Assembly (NCBI GenBank): GCA_944470555.2
Contig: OX104127.1
Coordinates: 144,685,787 to 144,749,786, forward strand
DNA from: Heterobilharzia americana
Lineage: Eukaryota; Platyhelminthes; Trematoda; Strigeidida; Schistosomatidae
Direction: 5' to 3'
Length of the DNA stretch: 64,000 nt
The notes beneath the pieces are model-generated. The model saw nothing but the letters and a program-made list of their open reading frames with translations, was not told where the DNA came from and did not search any database. Both the position numbers and the translations under genes were made by a program. Shown one piece after another: positions 43,418-53,895 of this stretch. The first letter of the stretch is position 1; each line of letters begins with the position of its first letter.

Positions 43418-44470
43418 AACTTTTCTGAGAGAGCTATACTATTTGCTGTGTACCGACAAAGTTCACTTCACATTTGAAGGTGAACGGAAGTTGACGGTGT
43501 ATCTATGGCTAGTCCCTTAAGACCACTACTAGCTGATATTTATACGTCATATATCGAAAATCTTGCTGGTTATCTCATCCTTAAAGTTTCTCTTTACAAG
43601 AGATATATTGATGACATCATAGTGATTTGTGAAATGCATGATGATGTGGTTTGTCTACTAAAAAGAATTAACACCTTACAAACTCACATCAGCCTGACTT
43701 AGATACACTCCTGAGTCGACGAGAAGACGGTTCAATAAGACGATCAATTTACATAAAGCCTACATAGACGGGATAATACCTGAATTTTCACAGTTTTTGT
43801 CCAATCCAATACAAGTGAGGTCTAGTAAAATGCTTGTTTAATAGGATCTATTATATCGGTACATCAGATACGATGGATGGAGACGTCAAATTCCTGATGA
43901 AAAGATTTATGGAAAATAGATATCCGTTGAAGTTTATAAACCCTTGTAGAGGTCAAGAAGCATCGAAGCCAACTCTATACATGGCTCCTAAGAGAAGCAT
44001 CCATATCACTCTATCATACAGTGGGGAGTTTAATAGCATCATTTTGAGACATAAGCTGACATCAGCCATTAAGAAAGTATAGTGCGCAGCTGACCTTTAA
44101 CACAAACCTAAACAATGCATCAATGGTTACATCATACCCCACTGTGTGTGTGATCACACATACATAGGGAGGAATAATCGAGCCCTGAAGCCGAGGGTGG
44201 GAGAACATGTACCTGAATGACTTCAAAAACAAACAGTATGAAACCATAGTAAACGATAGTGGGAGACGACCCTCTTCATCTATTGCTAAACATTTCATAG
44301 AAAAGGTCACAAAATTAATGTTCAAATAGCCTTTAAAGTTTTATATAGGAAGAGTCAAGGACGTATTCTGAGATTTGCGGAAGCCATAGACATAAACAGA
44401 TTTAAACCACCTTTATGTGTCTAAAAGCAGTTTGTTCTTACACTACACCTACCTTGGTAAACTTTGTTTT
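43418..44470 (+). pseudogene. Penelope-like element: RT palm to GIY-YIG nuclease, frameshifted
   Basis: Readable PLE protein in several frames: LLCTDKVHFTFEGE (43,443-43,485), VDGVSMASPLRPLLADIYTS (from 43,492), the catalytic block YKRYIDDIIVIC (43,594-43,630), the post-RT part FLMKRFMENRYPLKFINP (43,890-43,945), ITLSYSGEFNSIILRHKL, then the GIY-YIG nuclease pieces VITHTYIGRNNRALKPRVGEHVP (44,150-44,215) and SSIAKHFIEKGHKINVQIAFKVLY (44,278-44,345), ending with the PLE C-terminus LRFAEAIDINRFKPPLCV. Known: PLEs pair RT with GIY-YIG. The frames shift at about 43,490, 43,700, 44,090 and 44,240, so it is not functional. The 5' RT fingers are missing. Confidence 0.88.
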
Positions 44471-44524
44471 CTTATCAAGAATAGGATCAATTATGTCACT
44501 TCCTGTTTGCTCTCATCTTTTTTT

Positions 44525-44870
44525 CAAGATGTTATTCATCGTAGACTGAAATCAGTTGGAGGAACAAAGGAAACCTGGGAGCACTGGACAGCTGTTTCGT
44601 CCCAGTATCCAACTCCTCAGCAGTGCGCACCCACGATCTTCAGGTTCCGCGGCCAGCACGTTACCATTGAGCCACTGGGTCAAAATTCAATCATCCATAT
44701 TTCCAAATTCTGTTAGCTCACGATATAGCGCAACCACCACCCAATGTCATCGCTGAGTACTTGTCCTTACTACCATCAGGCTTTGCCCCCACCGGTCATG
44801 ACTTCTCATTAGAACTTCGGGAATACCTCTCGAAGCTAGTCAACAATGAGCACCAGTTCAATTGTTTAAT
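44525..44870 (-). repeat. SINE family B copy (B14), well preserved
   Basis: Full-length minus copy: tail, hammerhead (44,581-44,630), head (reversed A box GTTACCATTGAGCCAC at 44,660), leader and an extra 5' part (44,700-44,860) with the block CGACCTCC...CATTGAGTA. The usual B-box stretch is deleted between about 44,632 and 44,638. Open frames of 66-99 residues across it are read-through. Confidence 0.8.
44581..44630 (-). ncRNA. Hammerhead ribozyme, family B type, core intact but weak stem II
   Basis: On the minus strand: GCACTG, CTGAGGA, then GTTGGATACTGGGAC, GAAAC, AGCT, GTC, CAGTGC. Stem I pairs perfectly (GCACTG with CAGTGC). The core and the GTC cleavage site are intact. Two changes in stem II (GTTGG for GTCCC) leave about three pairs. 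Confidence 0.75.
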
Positions 44871-45100
44871 CCCCCGTTGTGTTAACTGTTGTACTTGTCC
44901 TCCCACCCTTTGGTTTAATATTTATCTATCTATCTATTGTTATCGAGTAGATTGTTTGATATGTATTGTGCAAATACATCACATTGTTCGTCTTTTAATT
45001 AAGCTATGGAAATTCATAAAAGGGACTAATTGTTTCAAGTCTTCGAAAAAGTTATGACAAATGGATACATGTATCTCAACACTGAATGTCAATAAAATCT
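44871..45100. other. No recognised feature
   Basis: AT-rich, nothing recognised. Confidence 0.4.
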
Positions 45101-45104
45101 ATAT

Positions 45105-45190
45105 CATGAAAGTGAAATGGAAATCTGTGCAACGGTAGGATTCGAACCAGGCTTAGTGTGCTATCAGCTGAGCTACGAGATCTTTTAGAC
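45105..45190 (-). repeat. SINE family C fragment
   Basis: Reversed B box (GGATTCGAACCAGG at 45,138) and reversed A box (GCTATCAGCTGAGCTACGAGA at 45,161) with the GAAAATCTG-like end block before them. Confidence 0.7.
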
Positions 45191-45267
45191 ATTCATATAC
45201 ATATCATGAAAACATAAGAGCCATGCACAGATGTTTATTAACTTGTTGTGAAGGCGTCAGTTAGCAC

Positions 45268-45458
45268 TGCTAAATTAGTGTTGAAAATCCGGATCTTGTT
45301 CTTTATGCAGAGTGCAGTAGATCAGATTAATGCAAGAAGGTCTGTCTTGTTATCTTTCTGATCCTGGCCTTGGCATTCTTATCTCTGCCGTCCGTAGTTG
45401 AAACGATGCTGCCCAGGTAGATGGGTAGGTGAAGGAGACTACTTCCTTAAGATAGGTT
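45268..45458 (-). mobile_element. RTE-clade LINE internal fragment (H)
   Basis: A minus-strand fragment of about 190 bp from the region LKEVTSFTYLGSTVS to KIRIFNTN, truncated at both ends, with neither tail nor start. Probably a rearranged remnant. Confidence 0.8.
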
Positions 45459-46905
45459 CAACTATTAGGATCAAAAGTGTGGAATATTCGAAGTTTGCTT
45501 TATAAACTAGCCGACATTGTTAGTCCATATGCATAATTTTTTATTGAATAGTATAACCCTTTATTTCTTAAAAAGTTCTCCAGTTATTAGCTTCGTCAAC
45601 TTCAAAGGACTTATGTTTACGATCTGGCGTATCACTAAGTACCCACAGTTACATAACCAAGGTGAATGTCTAAATCGATTCATTTCAAGTTCACTGTGTT
45701 ACATTTAAAGGTAATATAGATTAATTCCACAGGGTATACTTATTGTAGTGTATAGAAATATGCATTGAAGGAATAGTGTTCCAAATGGCAGTAATTATAC
45801 ATGAACTTCAAACACCTTTCGTATTGATGTAGGCAGCATCATTCAACGAGTATATCTGATGTATGGTGGCTTCCGTTTAATGAGATCACTTGATACAGAG
45901 TACTAGAAAACTCATAGTGTAGGGCTACTGGTAGGTAAGTCACCTTCCGAACTAATAGGTAAATTGATCCCTGATTTAATCGTTTGTTCAGAATATATCT
46001 GCTACTATAACCATTGGAAATATTTAGACGGTTCTTCGCCTGAAGAATCCTGATCAGTTGGTGAGTTAATTGTGAAAATGTGCCAGAAGCCATGAAAGAT
46101 TGAGTTCAGTCCAACAATTCTTGGTATCAGGGAGCAAGTATTATTTCCGGTAAGTAGTTATGTTCAAAATAGAATTTAGCATCAGATGTCCTCATCATGA
46201 TGTTGCTACAAAGAGGAAGAAAGAATCAGGAGCGGATATGGAAAAGGAATCTACCACATAATCTAACTTGGAGAAGAGAGAAGTTCCTATTCTTTTAGAC
46301 CTATTCGAACTTTATACACACCTTCATATATACACGTGAAATCAATTACACAGTCTTTCCATTATAAGGCTTGTAAAATTTTCTATATCCACTGTGTTTC
46401 GTAATAGATCTGAGACGAAAACAGTATACGTTACGTGCATTATACTGATGAAGGAAGCGGGTACTGATATACTCGTAGGCATTCGTAAACCTATCAGTAT
46501 AAGAAGAAATCGAGAAACTCAATAACTCTATTTCATTCATTTAAAGGTCTCAGTACGTTCTCATTATTCCAGAAATCATAGATAGTGGCTTAGTGAGTGA
46601 CAGAATCATCGTTTATTAGTAGCCTATTAAGTGAAAAGCAGAAAAGTATTAAGGAACTCGCCGTAAGGGTCTCTTCTGGAAGCCTATTCCAAATGTGAGA
46701 GAACTTATTGAGGAAGAAATTACCTCGCAGACTAGTCGTACAACACTCAGCTTCAAGTAAACTTTATGGTTATGGATATTATGCGTAGACTCTATATAAC
46801 TAGCTTGATTTGCAGATCATGAGAGTACAAGTCCTGATGAAGCAACAATTGTGTTAATCTGCCTTTGTTACATATGCTACGGATGGCAGGTATAAATATT
46901 GATTC
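45459..46905. other. No recognised feature
   Basis: About 1.4 kb. Minus-strand open frames of 84 (45,839-46,093) and 64 residues (46,346-46,540) lack motifs. Confidence 0.4.
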
Positions 46906-46909
46906 TGTT

Positions 46910-48610
46910 ATTAACCTTTCTAATCGATGTTATGTTTTTCGTCCCATCCATGAGCTTTTGTCAATGAAGTTTCTTCCAAATTCTTATACTTTTGTCCCTG
47001 TGTAGGCTGACCTTTAGGAAATCTTTAGTTTTCAACTAATCTGGTTTTAAACGATCTTGAAATGTTTCCCACATAGCTTATTGGACAGTCTGCACATGGT
47101 ATTTTATATACTACATTGTTTCTGCTCAATTTTTTAACCCGGGTCTTTTAGTTGGTCCAATTTATTTTCTGTACGATTCAATGGTTTAAATGCTGTGAAA
47201 ATACCAGCCTTTCTAAGATATATTGAAATCATCTCTAATGTACCTTTTTCGTATGGTAATACCACTACCTTCCAGTAGTTATCTTTCTTAATAACTCCTG
47301 TAGTTGACTTTTGTTCCTTCCTCTTGATGTTATCTTGAACAAGATATTCATCTGTTTTCATCAATCATCAGGGCATACTCTTAGTCTACGTATTCTGTTT
47401 CCCAGACCCTATATTAACCGTCATTTTACTGTGGTTGGGTCAGCTAAATAGTAATTCAGAAACCTTCTAGAATGCGTTGAATTTCTATATAGTATTGCTT
47501 TTAAACTATCATCTACTGTTTTATCTTTGGTTTTACAGTGCAACATTGGCAGTTCCCTCAATTCATTCTCTATTTCCACCTGACTCTTTATATGTGAATG
47601 GAATGCTTCAATATCCTTTTTATTTATTACTACAGTATCATCAGCATATCTCTTACGAATTTTAATCGAAGATGCGTATGGCATTTCCCCAAAAATATAT
47701 TAAGATATCCGCTATTATCGGTAAGATAGGCGATTCCATTGTCATCCCTCTTTTTGTTCGCATAACTTCCCATAAAATGTGAAGAACGTCGCTGGTAAGT
47801 AAAGTTCAACAGCACTTAATATATCCTCTATCGAGTGTTGTGTTTTTTCTCTTAGACTTTCATCTTTTTCTAGTCTTCTATTTAGGCCATTCATAGCCTT
47901 TTCTGTTGGTATTTTTGTCTATACACCATTGATGTCAAAACTAACTAATATTTCTTTATCACTCGACTATCTGAGATAGCCATAGTCTGACAGACTAGTA
48001 TTTATACTGGGTGATGATTGAAGGTGAAATAAAAATTTGGACTGCAGCTGCATTCAAACCGGTGACCAGTGCTCTACCAGTTGAGCTATGAGGTCCGACT
48101 ACTGACCATATTTTTGTTTCACTTTAATCACCAAGGATTTTGCCCAACTACTATGTGAATTCCTCCTTTTATATTCTGTTAAATTTGGATTGGAATGAGA
48201 AGTCCTGACTAGGTAACCAATGTGAATACGATCAAGCGATAGTAACGTGACACGAATTCACATAGTAGTTGGGCAAAATCCTTGATGATTGAAGTTAAAT
48301 CAAAATCTTGTGAGGAGTTAGACCTCGTAAGTGAGTTGGTAAAGCACCGGATCGGAAACCCGATGGTTGCTGGTTGGAATCCGGCTACGATCCAAATTTT
48401 CATTTCATCTTCAATCATCACCCAGTATAACATTTCTTTATCATCGATTCTAGTGTCTTTAAGTAGTTTCACCAAGTCGAATGAGTCTACTAACCTCATT
48501 TGTGAATTCTCTCTAACTGATTGTAATATATGAGGGAGGAAATTAGATAGCTTACATGCAGGAGTATATCTGAAGTCCACCACCACTCTAATTGGATAGC
48601 CTTATTTATG
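46910..48610 (-). pseudogene. Penelope-like element, frameshifted, interrupted by SINE dimer
   Basis: In minus direction: VVDFRYTPACKLSNFLPHIL (48,580-48,520) and SFDLVKLLKDTRIDDKE (about 48,500-48,440), then the SINE dimer (47,963-48,427), then SFDING (47,950), LNRRLEKDESLREKT, a frame change, catalytic RYADDTVVI (about 47,650-47,620), HIKSQVEIENELRELPMLHC, HSRRFLNYYLADP, then VVLPYEKGTLEMISIYLRKAGIFTAFKP (47,290-47,190) and the nuclease entry YIKYHVQTV. Known PLE order: RT, then GIY-YIG. Several frameshifts; not functional. It differs from the PLE at 43.4 kb, so two PLE lineages are present. Confidence 0.87.
47963..48427. repeat. SINE family C palindromic dimer inserted in a PLE, 16-bp duplication
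   Basis: Left arm minus (reversed B box near 48,052, reversed A box near 48,075-48,095), shared spacer (48,110-48,290), right arm plus (GACCTCGTAAGTGAGTTGGTAAAGC at about 48,321, B box GGTTGGAATCC). The spacer is itself palindromic at its ends (GCCCAACTACTATGTGAATT and its reverse complement near 48,252). The flanks TAAYATTTCTTTATCA at 47,947-47,962 and 48,428-48,443 are direct repeats with one mismatch, and PLE coding sequence continues on both sides. So the dimer inserted as one unit by target-primed integration. Confidence 0.87.
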
Positions 48611-48619
48611 TAAACTTTT

Positions 48620-48985
48620 CATTAAGTTGTTTTACTTATAATATATCTGTTGTTCATGTTTCACTCAATAGATACAATTGTTCATTTTAGCTATGAAGTA
48701 ATACTAAACTTAGCCTTGAACACTATTCCAATAAGTTCAAAGTAATTATTATGTTTGTGGAATATTTACAACACACCAAACGAAATGAATTCACTTCAGA
48801 GGTTTACCCATGATTTTAGTTATATGAAGGCTTAAAGTAACATTCCATATAATCTAACATTCTGATGAACAGCTTTCCTTCCACTTTTCAGGCTATATCT
48901 GAAAAAAAAAACAGTTATCAGTAGCATATAACTTGGATGCTAAGTGATGCTGTGAGTTTTTTTCATGCCATAACTTTGTACATCT
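48620..48985. other. No recognised feature
   Basis: AT-rich, nothing recognised. Confidence 0.4.
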
Positions 48986-48989
48986 CCTT

Positions 48990-49390
48990 CGTTAATTGGA
49001 CTGAATTGACCGACCACTATTGACATATGCTCTCCTATCCTATTTGGGGCTCGTCAGATAGGTGTATCTGCCTCCTAGTGAGTGATATAAAAATACCGGT
49101 AATATCGAGGTGTCTGCATAAGAGTTCATATTACCAGTAGCGACAGATTGATTCAGTCCAATCAACGTCTAAGCTACAACATTATGCAAACCGTGTTGTT
49201 TTCTTCGCAGAAGAAGTAGCTATGGGGATTCACTGATATAGTGGGTAACTGTGGGGAAGTTGAAGTGAATGTTCCTAGGTTCGACTCTTAGTAGGAACAA
49301 TACTGACTAGGACACAGGTCCATCCAACTGATGAGTCCCAAATAGGAAAAAACAATCGTTTCGGATTTCACTGCTATCCACTATCTATCA
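48990..49390. repeat. SINE family A head-to-head pieces
   Basis: The minus part (48,990-49,090) holds a leader and a half hammerhead. The plus copy (49,095-49,390) holds a leader (TCGAGGTGTCTGCATAAGAG), a decayed head (B box GGTTCGACTCTTAG at 49,279) and a hammerhead at 49,320-49,375. That hammerhead keeps CTGATGA and stem II, but GAAA has become AAAA (G12 lost). Confidence 0.7.
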
Positions 49391-50875
49391 ATAATATCAA
49401 AGATGTTAACTATTATCGAAACATTATCACTCGCTCTACGAAATCAGCATAACTTTCTCCTTTTTTTATAGTTGATCATTCTTTGTTGAAGTGAATGAAT
49501 GAATTGAATCGGTGTTGATAAAATTTTTCTCATGTAAAAGAAGTTTCGACCCCTGAAATCTCACGACTTTAAGACGATATTTGATTATTTGTTTGCAGTG
49601 ACACCATTGAACAACCTTCTATGATGGATTAGTTTAAATAGGTGGAACGGAAATGTTAATAATTCATTCATGCTTCATCTATGAATCATTGACTTTCAAT
49701 AATATTGAACAATAGTGCTGACATTTATAGCTGTAACAAAACTGTTTCACTGAAGACATGCAGTCGAGTATTTATTCCATTCTACACATTGTCGTGTCAA
49801 GTTACTTCACTTCTTCACCATCATATATCTGGTTAGCTTACGCATCTTGGTTTTTATTGACATGCTTCAACAAACATAAAATTCCTTTTTAGCCTCGTAT
49901 TTGTAGACATGAAATAGGCACAGCAAATCATTGTTTGATCTCTTCGACTATTCAGAATGTGTGTACAACGCCCTAATAGTCAAAATAATAGGTGTAGATA
50001 CTTTCGAACACCAGTATATGCATAAATTTTCCAGTTACATGCTTGTGTTATTACTCATTTCCTCAGTTCCTCGCCTTTTAGTTTCTTTTCCTTCTTCTTC
50101 CACAATGAAGAGATGAAACATAAAACTGGATAAGAATTACACTATCTTCCCATCACTGGATCTCAGTGACACTGTTTAGTCTTCAAGCAGAACTTCAACG
50201 ATCACTAAATATATAATAAAATCCTTTACATTCTAAATATCGTCTGTACCGCTGGTATTATAAGTGACTCGTCATATTGTTTAAATACATTGTATAATAA
50301 GGGTGGTTTGGTGATCTCTTAGCTTTGATATTTCGTCGTGAAATTTTCATCATCAGAATTGGTGACATCTTCAACACTAACTAAACACATAGAAGTCAAA
50401 CATAGTCAAATATTACATGAATGTTTAGATAGTCTTCTCATTGACCTTGGATGTTATTCAATTATAAGTTAGGGAAGAAATCATTTATCACACCGTCACT
50501 TGTCTAACCTTAAATTCCCTCGAGTAACGTAATTAGATATTCTTCATTGGAGTGAAATTGTACTATTTGTTCTTGTCACACTGTGCATCACTATTGATTT
50601 ATTCGGTCAATTTATCCTTGATTGATGGATGACTGTTTTCTTGTTAAGTAGATTGTAGATAGAGTATATATCCATACATCTGTTGAATGACAATTCATCT
50701 GAATGCTATGCTTCTACAAATTCCCTTGCAGCATTTGGACATGCTCATCAATTTGAACTGTTGTTTCTTAATTATACCATCAAATGTCCACAAAGATATG
50801 AAAACTATCAGTTACTAGAATGTTTCTCAGTTGGAAAATATAACGGCTGTTATTTCATAAAAAGCTGAATAGCAT
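49391..50875. other. No recognised feature
   Basis: About 1.5 kb, AT-rich, with two 61-residue open frames without motifs. A CTGATGA on the minus strand near 50,350 is discussed under rejected items. Confidence 0.4.
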
Positions 50876-50879
50876 GTAC

Positions 50880-52240
50880 TTTCTTCGGCACGGAATCACG
50901 CTCCTGTCCACCCCAAGCAAAATATTAAGCCGCATCGTCCTAGAGAGACTAATGCATGCACTGGTTTCAAAACTGCGATCACAACAGGCTGGATTCAGGA
51001 AGTACAAATCATGTGCGGATCAAATTGCAACGCTTCGCATCATCATAGAACAGAGTATAAAATGGCAGTCAACCCTCTACCTCAACTTCATCGACTTTGA
51101 AAAGGCCTTTGACAGCGTCGACCGAGAAGTAATTTGGCAGGCAGTTACTTCAACATTACAGTTTTAGTGCCACAAACCTTTATCCGCCTCATTCAACAAC
51201 TATATGAAGACGCCATATGCCAAGTAATTCACAACGGGAACCTCAGTGATGCTTTTGAAGTGAAGACAGGAAGGAGTAAGACAAGGCTGTTTACTATCAG
51301 CCATGATATTCCTGATTGTGGTGAACTGGATCATGCAACAAACAGTGAGGAGCAAGAAGAGGGGGATACGCTGGTTGCATTGGGGGAAAGATTTGGATTT
51401 CACCAATGATGACTTGTGTCTAATGTCACACAAACTTGAAGATCTACAGGCGAAATCCAACAAGTTGACAGAAGAGACGGGGCAGGGCAGCGAAGACAGG
51501 ACTTCAAGTGAACGTAGAGAAGACAGAGGTGATGAAGATACCCAACCAACAACAAGATGCAATCACCATCAACAGCAGAAACTTAAAGGAAGTAGCCTCC
51601 TTCACCAACACCTTCCTAGGCAGCACCGTTTCAATTGCAGGCGGCACAGGCACAGATGAGGACGTCACAGTCAGGATCGGAAAGCCAGCAAGACAGGTGT
51701 TCATTAACCCGAAACCAGTGTGGAGATCTGCTTCACTGCACTCAGCATAAAGCGTGAACAACATCCGGATTTCTAACACCAATTTAAAGTCAGTGCTTCT
51801 GTATGGCTCAGAGACTTGGTGCGTTACGAAAGGGATTTCCAACAAACTACAGACATTCATCAACAACTGCCTATGCTGGCTTGTTACTGAAGATCAGATG
51901 GATCGCCAGAATAATAAGAATAAGCAACAAAGAACTCTGGGAACGAACCAAAGAAGCGAGAACCTATCGCTCAACAAATATGCACTGGAAGGAAGTGGAG
52001 ATGGGTTGGGCATACACTGAGAAGGCTGCGCCACGCTAGTTGCTCGAGTGGAACTCAGATGGGAAACTGAGAGTTGGGCGTCCCAGGTAAGGGTGACATG
52101 GAGGCGATCGTGCGAGGAAGAAATGAGAGCTTCTGGACGGTCATGGAGCCAGGTTCAAAAGTTTGCAGAGAGGAGAGTGCTACTGAATCCTTATGTTCCA
52201 CTAGGAACCCAAGGGACAAATAATAATAATAATAATAATG
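50880..52240 (+). mobile_element. RTE-clade LINE, 5'-truncated copy (G)
   Basis: Starts at HGITLLSTPSKI in the RT and runs to the TAA tail (52,219-52,240). Pieces: RPQQAGFRKYKSCADQIATLRIIIEQS-like block (50,985-51,060), IDFEKAFDSVDREVIW (51,090-51,140), the NGNLSDAFEVKTG block, MIFLIVVNWIMQQTV, FTNDDLCLMS (catalytic FADD with one residue inserted), ITINSRNLKEVASFTN, GSETWCVTKGISNKLQTF and RRSCEEEMRASGRSW. Multiple frameshifts. It shares the FTNDD change and flanking details with copy C at 10.1 kb. Confidence 0.92.
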
Positions 52241-53420
52241 TACTTTCTTATCTGCCAATACTGCAACTCTGTGTATACCTCTAAACCAAAATGAAAATCA
52301 ATGTTTACCCAGTACAATCCAGAAATGATCAAAGAAATACTTAGATAGACAATGATTTTATTAATTACAACAACATGTATAGATTCAGAGTTTGACATGG
52401 TAGGTGGCTTGATAGTTCAAAAATATAACCAATCAAATATATCTGCTTTTTTTATGTTCCTTTTATGTATGGTTGTTGGTGTTCTACCTTTTTTTTCTTT
52501 TGTTAGTTTTCCAGTAATTACAATTGATTACTACCTTAAAATGCATTTACCTCAATATCTTTCATTTCTAGTGGTGGTACATGTCAGGGTGTAACTTTTA
52601 TCGAATAGTCTAACACTCAACACTTACAACACCTTTATGCTACAAAACTGTCATATTTTTCGCTACTAGTAGTCTCATTATATATATTGATAGCGAAAAA
52701 TGATCATCTCACTGGTGTGTGTGTGTGTATGTGTGTGTGTGTGTCGACCGCATAAATTCTGCAGAAAGGGGATACAATACTGATGAACTTAAGGTAGGCA
52801 GATTTCTCCCAGTAACAAATGTGCTTATAAACATTATTCTGTGTACCATAACCAAGCGTATACACTTGCTTATTATCACGAAACGACGTGAAATGCAAAA
52901 TCATTATCCTGGCGATAAGTATATTTCATGGTACTGTTAACTGTGGTGCTATTAGAGTCGTAGTAGATAAGGTTGTACTTGGTGGTGAAGATGAAGTGAA
53001 TTCTGTCTTGAGAAGTACTTGTATAATTCAACTGGTGGCTTATGACGGTTGATTGATTTTAAAACCGTTTTCATCAAAGAACCATATCGCATACGTTTCT
53101 TTCCGCTAACCAGTGTGAACAAAGCAAGAATGAGGTCAGTTTACTTCATGGATACTTATCAGCTGAATACAAACTAAGGTTATGTATCGCATTCAACATG
53201 AATTTCAGATTATATATGATTAAATATATGATTCTGGAGCTAAAAATTAGCGTTACAAAAACTCAGATGCATGAGAAAAGAAATGTCAAACAATTTAGAA
53301 ATTGTGTAAGCAAACGAATAATCAAAAACGTTTACGAAAATTTGGTCAAAATCATTTGATAAAAAGGAGGGCATAATGTACTGCAAATTCGTGAGACCTA
53401 AATACCATAAGGTTTCAAAA
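52241..53420. other. Unassigned apart from a (GT)n tract
   Basis: AT-rich. Open frames of 66-80 residues, one hydrophobic (52,352-52,594), have no family motif. Confidence 0.4.
52715..52744. repeat. (GT)n microsatellite
   Basis: About 15 GT units with one A interruption. Confidence 0.95.
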
Positions 53421-53424
53421 TAGA

Positions 53425-53525
53425 CAGCCAATAGAGCAGCGGGCTAGAAACCTGGTGATCGCCGGTTCGAATCCGGTCACACAGTCCGAATTTTCATCTC
53501 ACCTTCAATGACCACCCAGTATAAA
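53425..53525 (+). repeat. SINE family C fragment
   Basis: Retains the anticodon-side part (GAGCAGCGGGCTAGAAACC), a perfect B box (GGTTCGAATCC at 53,464) and the family end (TTCATCTCACCTTCAATGACCACCCAG). The 5' A box is truncated. Confidence 0.75.
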
Positions 53526-53584
53526 GAAATAAAGATCTAAAATATCCAAATATGAGATTTAGAGGTTTGTGAGAATTTAGAGAT

Positions 53585-53895
53585 TTTTTTGAGTTGGTAT
53601 TCATCATAGATTGACATTAGTTGGAGGAACATTGGGAGCCTAGGAGCACTGAGCAGCTATTTCGTCCTAGCATGGGACTCCTCAGCAGTGCGCACCCACG
53701 ACCTTCAGGTTCCGTAGCTAGCACGTTACCTGGAACCTGACGGTAGTGGGTTCGATCCCTAGCGGGGTCGTGGGTGTGCACTGCTGAGGAGTGGGATACT
53801 GGGACGAAACAGCTGTCCAGTGCTCCCAAGTTTCTAATGTCCCCCCCAAATGATGTCAGTCCATGATGAATAACAACTTGAAAAAAATCCAAGTA
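53585..53895. repeat. SINE family B head-to-head pair (B8 minus, B9 plus)
   Basis: B8 (53,585-53,731, minus) carries tail, hammerhead and a partial head. It joins B9 (53,732-53,895, plus) within the head, so the A boxes are lost and the junction is compact. Both are among the least diverged family-B copies. Minus ribozyme: CTGAGGA with GAAAT, and GTC changed to GCT. The plus ribozyme is listed separately. Confidence 0.82.
53774..53827 (+). ncRNA. Hammerhead ribozyme, family B type, stem II disrupted
   Basis: GCACTG, CTGAGGA, GTGGGATACTGGGAC, GAAAC, AGCT, GTC, CAGTGC. Stem I, core and cleavage site match the family consensus exactly. The CCC of stem II has become GGG, which removes its pairing with the 3' side GGG. 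Confidence 0.72.

Noticed and set aside
48209..48586. 125-residue minus-strand open frame
   Set aside because: Its first part is true PLE sequence, but it continues into the inserted SINE dimer. Not a gene of its own.
50335..50380. CTGATGA with GAAA on the minus strand, hammerhead-like
   Set aside because: Stem I does not pair and stem II has no loop. No PLE or SINE sequence next to it.
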